This document shows, one piece after another, positions 54,662-63,733 of a stretch of 64,000 bases of DNA. The notes under the pieces are model-generated. The model was given only the letters and a program-made list of their open reading frames with translations. It did not search any database and was not told where the DNA came from. The position numbers and the translations under genes were made by a program. Within the stretch, counting starts at the first letter, position 1. Every line of letters begins with the position of its first letter. Origin of the DNA: Winogradskyella eximia (lineage in GTDB: Bacteria > Bacteroidota > Bacteroidia > Flavobacteriales > Flavobacteriaceae); the NCBI RefSeq assembly GCF_003386165.1, contig NZ_QRDV01000002.1:1-64000 (forward strand). The letters are read 5' to 3'.

Positions 54662-57184
54662 ATGAATCAAAAAACAAAATGGCTATTTAAAATGGCATGG
54701 AGAGATGCCAAGGCAAGTAGAGTGCGATTGCTTTTGTTTATGGCTTCTATCATTTTAGGTATTGCAGCTGTAGTTTCCATACAATTATTTAGTACCAACC
54801 TTAAGGAAAATATTTACATCCAATCAAAAGCATTGATGGGAGCGGATTATATTATTGATACTAGACAAGTGCCAACAGAGCGAGCTAAGGTCATTATTGA
54901 TTCTCTAAAACCAGATGCTTCTGAAGTGAATTTTGTATCTATGATTGCCTTTCCAAAAAATGGAGGCACCAAACTAGTTAAAGTTAGAGGTCTTGATGGA
55001 GACTTTCCTTTTTACGGAACTATAGATACAGAACCATCCTCGGCTGCAGATACTTATCAAAAGTCAGGTGGAGCTTTAGTTGATGCAACTTTGCTACTTC
55101 AATTTAATGTAAAACCAGGTGATTCTATAAAAATTGGAGAATTAGTTCTTCCAATTGCAGGCACATTAAATGCGATTCCTGGCAGTACAGCAGTATCATC
55201 TTCAGTCGCACCTCCAATCATAATTCCGTATCGCTTTATTAAAAATACGGAACTGCTTCAGTTTGGAAGCCGTAAGGAATATCAATTCTTTTATAAAGCG
55301 TCTGACACTTTAAATTTAGATACGCTTGAAAAAAAGTTACAACCAATGCTTGAAGCTGAGAATGCAGATTTAGATACGCACACTAGTACAAGCAGACGCT
55401 TAGGACAACGCTACGATAATGTTGGAAAGTTTTTAAATTTAGCTGCTTTTATTGCCTTATTGCTAGGTTGTATTGGGATTGCGAGTTCCGTTCATATTTA
55501 TATAAAAGAGAAATTAAGAGCTATTGCTGTTTTAAAATGCATGGGAGCATCTAGACGTCAAAGTTTTCTTATTTTTCTTGTTCAGATTGCAGGTATTGGT
55601 ATTGTTGGTGGTTTAATTGGCGCACTTATAGGAATTGGACTTCAAGGATTATTCCCTTATCTTCTGCAAGAATTTCTTCCTTTTACAGTGACCGTAAATA
55701 TTTCAGCACAACCTATAATTATTGGAGTTTTTCTTGGGCTGTTTATGTCTGTATTATTCGCGTTATTACCATTGCTTAGAACGTGGTATGTTTCACCATT
55801 AGAAGTATTGCGTGTAGATGAACAGGCTGCACAAGAACCTATGAAAGTTCGGTTAATAGTATTTTCTACTATTTTAATTTTTCTGTTTTTATTTTCATTT
55901 TGGTTACTTAACAGTGCAATATATGCTTTGGTATTTGTGCTCGCTTCACTTATTACTTTTGCAGTATTGGCTGGTGTTGCATTATTATCGATAAGAAGTA
56001 TAAGACGGTTTTTTCCAAAAAGTTGGAGTTTTACGGCACGCCAAAGTTTATTGAATTTATTTAGACCTAATAATCAAACGGTTGTACTGGTTGTTGCAAT
56101 AGGTTTGGGTACGTTTTTAATTAGTACGTTATATTTTACAAAGGATATTTTATTGACAAAATCAGAAATTGATACTACTGAAAATGCTAATATGATTATT
56201 CTAGACGTGCAAACAGGGCAACGCGATGCATTAGAAGAAATGATAAAGGCTCAAGGTTTACCTGTGCTAGATAATATTCCTTTAGTAACCATGCGCATGC
56301 ACAGTATAAAAGGGCAATTGGTTAATGAATTACGACAAGATACTACCAAACAAATTAAACGTTGGGTTTTAAACCATGAGTTTAGATCAACCTATCGTGA
56401 TTCTATAACGAGCTCAGAAGAATTAATAGAAGGAGAGTGGACACCAGAATTAAAGGCTGGTGATCCTGTGGTGATTTCTCTTTCAGATAATCTGGCTTTA
56501 GATATTAATGTTGGAGTTGGAGATGCTATTGTATTTAATATACAAGGTGTGCTTATGGAAACCACTATAGGTAGTATTCGTAAAGTAGATTGGAGACAAT
56601 TAAAACCAAATTTTGCTATTGTATTTCCTAAAGGTGTTTTAGAGGAAGCTCCACAGTTTAATGTTATGGCAACTAATGTGTCTGATGAAAAACGTTCTGC
56701 AGATTTACAACGAGATTTGGTAGCTAAATTTCCAAATGTGTCTATTATTGATTTGCGCCAAGTCTTTACTATAGTCGAAGATATTTTAGATAAAGTCACT
56801 TGGATTATCAATTTTATGGCTTTCTTTAGTATTCTAACAGGCATCATTGTACTCATTGGCTCAGTAAGAACAAGCAAGTACCAAAGGATTAAAGAAAGTG
56901 TTTTATTGAGAACACTTGGAGCAAAGAACACTCAGATATTAAAAATTTCTGCTTTAGAATATCTATTTCTAGGTTTATTAGGTAGTCTCGTAGGTATTTT
57001 ATTGGCCTTAGTGAGTAGTCTATGTTTAGCTTTATTTGTTTTTAAAGAACCTTTTGCACCATCTATAATTCCATTTGTGGTGTTTTTACCAGGAATCACA
57101 CTTTTGATAATGGCAATTGGTTTGAGTAATATACGAACGGTATTAAAGAGTTCTCCTTTAGCGGTATTACGTAGAGAAGGATAG
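54662..57184 (+). CDS. ABC transporter permease, FtsX-domain (YbbP-like)
   Basis: An 840-residue membrane protein of YbbP type. The N-terminal anchor helix (about 20-42) precedes a long periplasmic part. A first FtsX domain has three helices (about 255-280, 305-330, 350-375), a middle anchor pair follows (about 400-440 and 470-492), and a second FtsX domain (about 710-735, 755-785, 795-820) ends in SSPLAVLRREG. Coupling-helix sequences such as AVLKCMGASRRQSFLIFLV and LLRTLGAKNTQILKISALEY contact the ATPase. With the YbbA-like protein it should move or extract lipids or lipoproteins at the inner membrane. Confidence 0.9.
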   Translation: MNQKTKWLFKMAWRDAKASRVRLLLFMASIILGIAAVVSIQLFSTNLKENIYIQSKALMGADYIIDTRQVPTERAKVIIDSLKPDASEVNFVSMIAFPKNGGTKLVKVRGLDGDFPFYGTIDTEPSSAADTYQKSGGALVDATLLLQFNVKPGDSIKIGELVLPIAGTLNAIPGSTAVSSSVAPPIIIPYRFIKNTELLQFGSRKEYQFFYKASDTLNLDTLEKKLQPMLEAENADLDTHTSTSRRLGQRYDNVGKFLNLAAFIALLLGCIGIASSVHIYIKEKLRAIAVLKCMGASRRQSFLIFLVQIAGIGIVGGLIGALIGIGLQGLFPYLLQEFLPFTVTVNISAQPIIIGVFLGLFMSVLFALLPLLRTWYVSPLEVLRVDEQAAQEPMKVRLIVFSTILIFLFLFSFWLLNSAIYALVFVLASLITFAVLAGVALLSIRSIRRFFPKSWSFTARQSLLNLFRPNNQTVVLVVAIGLGTFLISTLYFTKDILLTKSEIDTTENANMIILDVQTGQRDALEEMIKAQGLPVLDNIPLVTMRMHSIKGQLVNELRQDTTKQIKRWVLNHEFRSTYRDSITSSEELIEGEWTPELKAGDPVVISLSDNLALDINVGVGDAIVFNIQGVLMETTIGSIRKVDWRQLKPNFAIVFPKGVLEEAPQFNVMATNVSDEKRSADLQRDLVAKFPNVSIIDLRQVFTIVEDILDKVTWIINFMAFFSILTGIIVLIGSVRTSKYQRIKESVLLRTLGAKNTQILKISALEYLFLGLLGSLVGILLALVSSLCLALFVFKEPFAPSIIPFVVFLPGITLLIMAIGLSNIRTVLKSSPLAVLRREG

Positions 57185-57372
57185 TTGTATTTTTATATTA
57201 TTGAGAGTGCTTTAAATGTTAATTTTTGTTTGAAGTAGGAATGTCACTTTTCATAATACTGAACTTCTGAAGGTTTTTTTAAGGCTTACGTTTTATTAAA
57301 GTCTTCTTCTAGTTTATATTGTTACTTTAAAAAATTAGGTATATTTAGGGTATCCTAACCTATTGATAATTA

Positions 57373-59130
57373 ATGTTTAAGTATTACGCATCACTATTGT
57401 TTTTGTGCAGTATGGCCATACCTCAGTTGTGGTCTCAAAGCACAGCAATTACTAGTGAATCAGCTTTTAAGGAATACCAACAGATTAGTGACTCTATGTC
57501 TTCTGTATTTCCAGAAGATGATATAAAAACATACCGACGCGCATCATTTTCGGATGTTCAAATGCAAAGGTATTTATCACTTCACTTTAAGCGTTTAGAT
57601 AAATTAAATCACATTGAAGGACATGTTAAATTTGTTTTAGACAGTTATCTACATTCAGGAAATTGGTTTAGAGAAGTAGGGTTTCCTAAAGAGTCTATTA
57701 AATCTTATCTCAACTTTTTTAATTACTATAAAGATCATGAAGGTGAATTAGGTATAGCTGAGCGCAATAAATATATGGAAATGCGAAGTTATGCGCGAAG
57801 CATGCTTGCAGAGAGTTATGCAAAGCTTGGTTTGTTAGATAACGCAGCAATGCAGCATAAAACAAATATGGCGTTTACTAAGAACCTAAATTATATTTAC
57901 CATCCGTCTTCAATAAACAATTATGGCCTCTTTTTTTATTGGTTTAAAAAAGACCTCGATTCTGCGATGTATTTCTTTGAACGTGCTTATGCGCTTACGA
58001 AGTCTAAATTCCCTAAGCATACTTTAAATGGTAGCATACGCGATAATATTGCAGATATTTATATTGACCAGCAAGATTATAAAAAGGCACAGCCATTATA
58101 TCAGCAAAATTTTGAGTATTTCAAAACAGCCATTAATGAAGAAACCTTAGCTAAAGATATTCCTAGGTTAATTAGTGCAGGATCACAATTAGTAACTACC
58201 AATACACAATTAAGTCAGTTAGACGTAGCACAACGGGTTTTTAAAGAGTTAGAAACCGTTGTAAAGCTTCAAGAATTGAATAACAATATAACGTCTAGTT
58301 CTAAATTAGAGTTTTTAAGAGCCAAAGAGCGTTTGTTAAGTGCTCAAAACAATATTTTAGAAGCCTATACTACAGTAAAAGCGATTGAGCGTTTTTCGGA
58401 TAGTCTTCAGGCCATATCTAATCATGCTGATAAAAAATGGCAAGAAGAATTGAATGATATTACGATAGACAAAATTGAATTAAATTTTAAAATAGATCGC
58501 ATTCAAAAAGAGAATATGATTAAAAATCAGCGCGCTAAACTTTGGTTTATTGGGCTTTTATCGTCTATTTTCATTATTCTATTAATGACACTTATTATTA
58601 GTAGAAGGCAACACCTTATCAATGCAAAAAATAAACAATTGTTAGCTGAACAGAAGCTAGAAAATTCAGCTTTAAAGGTTGAACAGCTTAATTCAGAGAT
58701 TAAATCTAAAGAACGTGATTTGTCTGATTTTGCTATAAAACTTACCCAAGATCAAGATTGGGCAAAAGAATTAGCAGAGCAATTAGAGGCCATAAAGCAA
58801 ACTTCGTCAGAAGAACGCGAATCCTTAATAAAAACCTTAGATCTGGCTATTGCTAATAAAATTAATGTAGATAGTGATACGCAAGATTTCTTTGAACGCT
58901 TAGACAAATTAAGTCATACCTTTTATAGTAAACTCACACACAGTTACCCAAACTTGAGTAAAAATGAAATTAGACTTTGCTCATTAATTCGCTTAAAAAT
59001 TGAAAGTCGTAGTATTGCCACACTTCAAAATATAACTTTAGCGTCACTTAATACGAGTCGTTATCGCTTAAGAAAAAAACTAAATCTTTCAGAAGATGTC
59101 GATTTAGACTTTTTTATTCAAAATATATAA
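57373..59130 (+). CDS. TPR sensor protein with membrane helix and LuxR-like HTH
   Basis: A 585-residue protein. The signal peptide (to LWSQ) is followed by periplasmic TPR-like helices (about 90-370), one membrane helix (about 391-412, LWFIGLLSSIFIILLMTLII) with a basic inner flank, a cytoplasmic coiled coil (415-475) and a C-terminal HTH (LSKNEIRLCSLIRLKIESR, TSRYRLRKKLNLSEDVDL). This is a Bacteroidota one-component regulator layout: TPR input outside, DNA binding inside. It differs from the winged-helix regulator at 31810 in both input and output domain. The target is unknown. Confidence 0.8.
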   Translation: MFKYYASLLFLCSMAIPQLWSQSTAITSESAFKEYQQISDSMSSVFPEDDIKTYRRASFSDVQMQRYLSLHFKRLDKLNHIEGHVKFVLDSYLHSGNWFREVGFPKESIKSYLNFFNYYKDHEGELGIAERNKYMEMRSYARSMLAESYAKLGLLDNAAMQHKTNMAFTKNLNYIYHPSSINNYGLFFYWFKKDLDSAMYFFERAYALTKSKFPKHTLNGSIRDNIADIYIDQQDYKKAQPLYQQNFEYFKTAINEETLAKDIPRLISAGSQLVTTNTQLSQLDVAQRVFKELETVVKLQELNNNITSSSKLEFLRAKERLLSAQNNILEAYTTVKAIERFSDSLQAISNHADKKWQEELNDITIDKIELNFKIDRIQKENMIKNQRAKLWFIGLLSSIFIILLMTLIISRRQHLINAKNKQLLAEQKLENSALKVEQLNSEIKSKERDLSDFAIKLTQDQDWAKELAEQLEAIKQTSSEERESLIKTLDLAIANKINVDSDTQDFFERLDKLSHTFYSKLTHSYPNLSKNEIRLCSLIRLKIESRSIATLQNITLASLNTSRYRLRKKLNLSEDVDLDFFIQNI

Positions 59131-59332
59131 AACACTTATTTATAGTAGGTTATATTTGTTTTTCTTCCGTTGTCTATTAATTGTCTATTGCTTGTTCATT
59201 AGCAGTCTATCTCAAATTTATGGTTAGGAGTATCATGTCTAGTAACTTCGTCATGTCCTAATATCTTATTAATTACAGCCTGTATATAAAACATCATAAA
59301 TAATAAGTATAACCCATAAAATTGTATCACTC

Positions 59333-59845
59333 ATGAAAAAAATTCTTCTTGGTTTATGTATTTTAGGTTTAACCAACCTTATCTCTGCGCAGAATGACTT
59401 AGCTATGGCAACAGATAATGATAACGACATTACTATTAAAACTTCAAAAATTAAAAATGAATCATATTTAATGAGTAATACTAATGAAACTAAGCAATTG
59501 GCTGTACGTATTAAAAAATTACAAAAGATAGCAGCTGCTTACGACATTTCTAAGGAGTCTATATATAGCAAAAAGAAATCTATTACATATGATGTTGTAT
59601 TTGAAGCCAGCGAAAATTATATTAAAGCTGTGTATGACCATAATGGTGTAATTATAAGTTCAGAAGAGTATTATGAGGATGTGAGAATACCTTATGTCTT
59701 AACAAGTCAATTGGCTAAAGACTATCCAGGATGGTCATTTGATAAGAGCAATTGTAAGATTTTCTATTCTAAAGAAGGGGCATCAAAATTCACCTATAAA
59801 ATAGTACTTAAAAAAGGAAATAAATCTAAATTGATTACAAGATAA
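59333..59845 (+). CDS. Exported small protein, PepSY-like
   Basis: A 170-residue protein with a signal peptide (to LISA, then QNDLA). The C-terminal part (about 80-165) has a beta-sheet pattern with YDVVFEASENYIKAVYDHNG and PGWSFDKSNCKIFY that recalls small PepSY-like (BLF) modules of Bacteroidota. No partner is seen. A separate terminator follows (59877-59902). Confidence 0.7.
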   Translation: MKKILLGLCILGLTNLISAQNDLAMATDNDNDITIKTSKIKNESYLMSNTNETKQLAVRIKKLQKIAAAYDISKESIYSKKKSITYDVVFEASENYIKAVYDHNGVIISSEEYYEDVRIPYVLTSQLAKDYPGWSFDKSNCKIFYSKEGASKFTYKIVLKKGNKSKLITR

Positions 59846-59876
59846 CCTTAACCGTTATTAATAGCTTGTTAAGAAG

Positions 59877-59902
59877 GCAACATCTTTTAAGGTGTTGCTT
59901 TT
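59877..59902 (+). terminator. Terminator of the PepSY-like gene
   Basis: GCAACATC (59877-59884) pairs with GGTGTTGC (59891-59898) with one G-U, followed by TTTT and further Ts. Confidence 0.78.
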
Positions 59903-59904
59903 GT

Positions 59905-59939
59905 TTTGTTAATTCACAAGAATGATATACCTATCTTTG
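59905..59939 (+). promoter_or_regulatory. Putative promoter of the DbpA-like helicase gene
   Basis: TTTG (59905-59908), 23 bases, TATCTTTG (59932-59939): an acceptable -33/-7 pair at the long end of the usual spacing, 57 bases before the start codon. Confidence 0.5.
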
Positions 59940-59995
59940 TCCGATAATTCAGAAAGTTCTACATCAGACAATTCTAAAATAAACAAGAAATAGCA

Positions 59996-61309
59996 ATGGC
60001 TAATAACATTAAAGCGCAACAAGAAATTCTAGAAAAACTAAGCATCTATGCGCTAAATTCAATGCAAACATCTGCTATTGAGTCAATTGAAAAAAACGAA
60101 AAAACCATATTATTATCACCTACAGGCACCGGAAAAACCTTAGCCTTTTTATTACCATTATTAGAGGCTTTAGATCCAGAAATTGAAGAAGTACAAGCTT
60201 TAATCGTTGTCCCTTCAAGGGAATTGGCCATACAAATAGAAACGGTAATACGAAATATGGGTTCTGGTTATAAAGCAAATGCCATTTATGGAGGTCGTTC
60301 TATCGCTAAAGATAAAATAGAATTAAAACATACACCTGCTATATTAATTGGAACTCCAGGACGGTTAGCAGATCATTTTGAACAAGCTCGTTTTACAACT
60401 AAGTTCATAAAAACTTTAGTGATAGATGAGTTTGATATTTCTATAGAAGTTGGAGCAGGTGGTGAGATGAAATTTATTATGAGCTATTTAGCCAATGTAA
60501 ATAAACGCATTCTAACGTCAGCGACCCAAGGAGCTTCTATTCCTAAATATTTAAATATGGAAGGAGCCAAAACCTTAAATTTCTTAACCGAAAAACCAAG
60601 CTCTAAATTAGAAGTTAAGACCGTTGTTTCTCCATCTGAAAATAAGCACAATACTTTAGTTGATTTATTGCACCATGTGGGTAATGAGCCTGGTATTGTA
60701 TTTTGTAACAAAAAAGAACGACTTGAAGATTTAAGTCGTTTCCTAGATAAAAAGAACATTTCACATACTTGTTTTCATGGAGGTATGGAACAACGTGATC
60801 GCGAACGTGCTTTAATAAAATTAAGAAATGGTTCTGTAACTGTACTTGTGGCTAGTGATTTGGCAGCTCGTGGTATTGATATTCCGGAGATGAGTTATAT
60901 TATTCACTATGAAATTCCTGAAGCGATTCAAGAGTATACACATAGAAATGGAAGAACAGCAAGAGTGAATTCTAAAGGCACAGCATATTTAATTAAAGGT
61001 GATCGCGAAGTGTTTCCAGATTTTGTTGGGAAGTCACAAACCATTCGTGTTAATGCGGCTAAAGATATAAAACCACCATTCTGGACGACGTTATTTATTT
61101 CTGGTGGTAGAAAAGATAAAATTTCTAAAGGAGATATTGCAGGTCTGTTTTTTAAACAAGGAGGCATTTCTCAAGATCAGTTGGGAGTTATAGAATTAAA
61201 GCCAGATTGTGCTTTCGTTGCTGTTCCTCTAGTTATTGCTGATAGTTTGGTTGAGAAATTAAATAATGTACGCCTTAAAAAGAAGAAGGTTAGGGTGACT
61301 GTTATCTAG
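59996..61309 (+). CDS. DbpA-like RNA helicase with DEFD motif II
   Basis: A 437-residue SF2 helicase. Motif I is PTGTGKT, Ia PSREL, Ib TPGRL, III SAT, V ASDLAARGID and VI HRNGRTAR. Motif II reads DEFD (in LVIDEFDISIEVG) where most relatives read DEAD; the third position is usually Ala. The C-terminal 75 residues (TLFISGGRKDKISKGDIAGL ... KKKKVRVTVI) match the DbpA RNA-binding domain, which recognises 23S rRNA hairpin 92. So it probably acts in large-subunit assembly. It is separate from the first DEAD-box gene at 51815. Confidence 0.88.
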   Translation: MANNIKAQQEILEKLSIYALNSMQTSAIESIEKNEKTILLSPTGTGKTLAFLLPLLEALDPEIEEVQALIVVPSRELAIQIETVIRNMGSGYKANAIYGGRSIAKDKIELKHTPAILIGTPGRLADHFEQARFTTKFIKTLVIDEFDISIEVGAGGEMKFIMSYLANVNKRILTSATQGASIPKYLNMEGAKTLNFLTEKPSSKLEVKTVVSPSENKHNTLVDLLHHVGNEPGIVFCNKKERLEDLSRFLDKKNISHTCFHGGMEQRDRERALIKLRNGSVTVLVASDLAARGIDIPEMSYIIHYEIPEAIQEYTHRNGRTARVNSKGTAYLIKGDREVFPDFVGKSQTIRVNAAKDIKPPFWTTLFISGGRKDKISKGDIAGLFFKQGGISQDQLGVIELKPDCAFVAVPLVIADSLVEKLNNVRLKKKKVRVTVI

Positions 61310-61401
61310 ATAAAAGTAACGTCTTGTTATTGATTATAATCATTAATACGCGTTTAAATTAATCTTATATTTACTACATAAACTACCCCATAATTTTGGT
61401 T

Positions 61402-62247
61402 ATGCAATCATTACAAAACATCTTGGATTACGTTATTTTCACTGTGGGAGACTATTCCTTGAAAGTTAGCATGATTGTGAAGATCTTATTGATTATCATC
61501 ATTACAAGATTGCTTGTGTATGTTATAAAAAGGATGCTTTTTAGACGTACTGAAGTTGATGAACATGAAAAGGGGAATATTCAAGCCATCTATCAAATTA
61601 TCCGCTATATTGTATGGATTATCACTTTTGGGCTGGTATTAGAAACCATGGGTATAAAGGTGACACTTTTACTAGCAGGTTCTGCTGCCTTATTAGTTGG
61701 TATTGGTCTTGGTTTACAACAAACCTTTAATGATGTTATATCTGGTATTATTTTGCTCACAGAGCGTTCTATTAAAATCAATGATGTCTTAGAAATTGAT
61801 GGAAATGTGGTAAAAATCCAAACCATTGGTATAAGAACTTCGAAAGGTCTAAATACTGATGATATTTCTATCATCATTCCAAATTCACTAATTACAACGA
61901 GCAAAGTTATAAACTGGAGTCACCAAAACGATAAAACACGTTTTAGGATTGATGTTGGTGTTGCTTATGGTAGCAATGTAGATGATGTTATCCGTATTTT
62001 AGAAGAAAGCGCTTTTGAACATCCAGATGTGTATGACCGAGAATTGACGCAAGGAAGACTCATGGGTTTTGGAAGTTCTTCTTTAGACTTTCAATTGTTG
62101 TTTTTTAGTAAGAATACCTTTGGAATAGGATCAGTGAAAAGTGATATAAGACGAATTATTGTTAAGAAGTTTGATGAAAATGATATCGTTATTGCGTTTC
62201 CACAATTAGATGTTTATATCAAGCCAAATGAGCCTGCTTTTAAATAG
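61402..62247 (+). CDS. Mechanosensitive ion channel, MscS family
   Basis: 281 residues from the ATG at 61402; a TTG two codons earlier is possible but less likely. It has three N-terminal membrane helices, the third lining the pore, with GSAALLVGIGLGLQQTFNDVISGIILLTER (split motif Gly/Ala-rich helix, then FNDVISG). A cytoplasmic beta domain and a C-terminal alpha/beta part (FRIDVGVAYGSNVDDV, FPQLDVYIK) follow. The channel opens at high membrane tension to release solutes. A TAATTTTG box at 61391-61398 lies unusually close to the start. Confidence 0.92.
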   Translation: MQSLQNILDYVIFTVGDYSLKVSMIVKILLIIIITRLLVYVIKRMLFRRTEVDEHEKGNIQAIYQIIRYIVWIITFGLVLETMGIKVTLLLAGSAALLVGIGLGLQQTFNDVISGIILLTERSIKINDVLEIDGNVVKIQTIGIRTSKGLNTDDISIIIPNSLITTSKVINWSHQNDKTRFRIDVGVAYGSNVDDVIRILEESAFEHPDVYDRELTQGRLMGFGSSSLDFQLLFFSKNTFGIGSVKSDIRRIIVKKFDENDIVIAFPQLDVYIKPNEPAFK

Positions 62248-62283
62248 TTTAGTGTTTAGAGACATAAAGATTAAAACTCAAAA

Positions 62284-63618
62284 TTAGATCTCTAATAAAC
62301 GCGTTCGTAATATCTTCTGAATATCTATACTGTTTTTCTGTGGAATGAGGAAAGCGTTTAAATCATCAATATGGCTGATTTGTTCTTCCTTATCAATAAA
62401 TCCGTAGCCCAAATATTCACCACCTTTTATCATTACAAAGGCTTCCTCATTGCTGTGCCTGCCTTTTTCTCTCATAATAACATCTTCTTTTTGGTTAGAC
62501 ATAGCGTGTATGGCTTCTAAGACTCTATTATTATAAGCTTCTGTAGATTCTTCATTCCTACAAACCCCTTTACAGTTTGTGATACTGTAATGCGAACACT
62601 CAGAGACAGATTCTTGTAAATGACAATATTTTGGACATAAGTTGTATTGTGCACAAAGCTTTTCCATGTACGTACGCACATCTCTTACATTAAAAAACGT
62701 AAGGATAGGATTTGGTGTCAGTCGTGCTTTATTACTAGCTAAATGTAGAATTCCATTTCGGTCTTCATAAGAAAAAATGGCAAAGGATTGAATGGTGCGC
62801 TTGGCGACTTTATTATACACAGGAAAGTGGTGCTTTATAGCAGCATCTTCCATGAGTAATGCTATTAATTCACTTCCAGAGTTTTCAAAATCGATATCGC
62901 GCGTTTCTCTTACCATATCTTGTGCCTTTTTAGTCTTGCTATAAAAATGACTAAGGACTCTTTTTTTAATGTTTATGGCTTTACCTACATAAATGACTGT
63001 TCCTTTTTTGTCCTTAAAATAATAGATACCAGCAGTATTTGGTAAAGATTCAAAACTTTCTTTAGGTAGGTTAGGAGGTAAGGTCGCTTCTTTAGAATTC
63101 TTGTTTAAGAATTCTTTAAATACTTCTGTCGCTTCTGGTTGTTGTAGTAATAACTCAAATAGAATGACTGTAGCTTGTACATCACCTCTGGCTCTGTGTC
63201 TATTCTGTAGATCTATATTAAGCGCATTACATAACTTTCCTAAACTGTAGGAACGATGGCCTGGTAATAGTTTTCTAGACAAACGCACTGTACATAGTTT
63301 CTTTCTAGTAAACTCTATGCCAATACGTTCAAATTCTCCGCTAATCACTTTGTAATCAAAGTTAACGTTGTGGGCTACAAATATGGTACCTTCTGTAATA
63401 TTAAGAATGTCTTGTGCTATATCTGCAAAACGTGGAGCATCAGCTACCATATCATCATCAATACCTGTAAGTGCTGTGATGTGCTGTGGAATGTAGGTTT
63501 CAGGATTTACCAATGATGTAAACTCATCAATTACGGTTTCACCATCGTATTTAAACACCGAAATTTCGGTCATACGATTGCTTTGTCCTGTAGTTTCAAC
63601 ATCAATAATAGTATACAT
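62284..63618 (-). CDS. DnaQ-like exonuclease fused to a GIY-YIG nuclease domain
   Basis: 444 residues from the ATG at 63616-63618 (the preceding codon is also Met). The first half is a DEDDh 3'-5' exonuclease: IIDVETTG (ExoI), VAHNVNFDYKVI (ExoII) and HRARGDVQAT (ExoIII). The middle is a GIY-YIG domain (TAGIYYFKDKKGTVIYVGKA, then IKKRVLSHF) followed by a UvrC/Cho-like stretch (SGSELIALLMEDAAIK) and a Cys cluster (CPKYCHLQESVSECSHYSITNC). Proteins of this layout are taken to act in DNA repair: an endonuclease cut plus exonuclease trimming. No uvrA/B genes are in the window. It is one of several repair-type genes here. Confidence 0.9.
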   Translation of the reverse strand: MYTIIDVETTGQSNRMTEISVFKYDGETVIDEFTSLVNPETYIPQHITALTGIDDDMVADAPRFADIAQDILNITEGTIFVAHNVNFDYKVISGEFERIGIEFTRKKLCTVRLSRKLLPGHRSYSLGKLCNALNIDLQNRHRARGDVQATVILFELLLQQPEATEVFKEFLNKNSKEATLPPNLPKESFESLPNTAGIYYFKDKKGTVIYVGKAINIKKRVLSHFYSKTKKAQDMVRETRDIDFENSGSELIALLMEDAAIKHHFPVYNKVAKRTIQSFAIFSYEDRNGILHLASNKARLTPNPILTFFNVRDVRTYMEKLCAQYNLCPKYCHLQESVSECSHYSITNCKGVCRNEESTEAYNNRVLEAIHAMSNQKEDVIMREKGRHSNEEAFVMIKGGEYLGYGFIDKEEQISHIDDLNAFLIPQKNSIDIQKILRTRLLEI

Positions 63619-63733
63619 CATGCTTGGTACTTGTACTTTTAGTACCCACAATTTACAATATGTATGTGAGAACTTTTATAGAACCAGCAAGATACAGACT
63701 TTTAGTGAAAATTTGAAATCAAGATACAATCAA

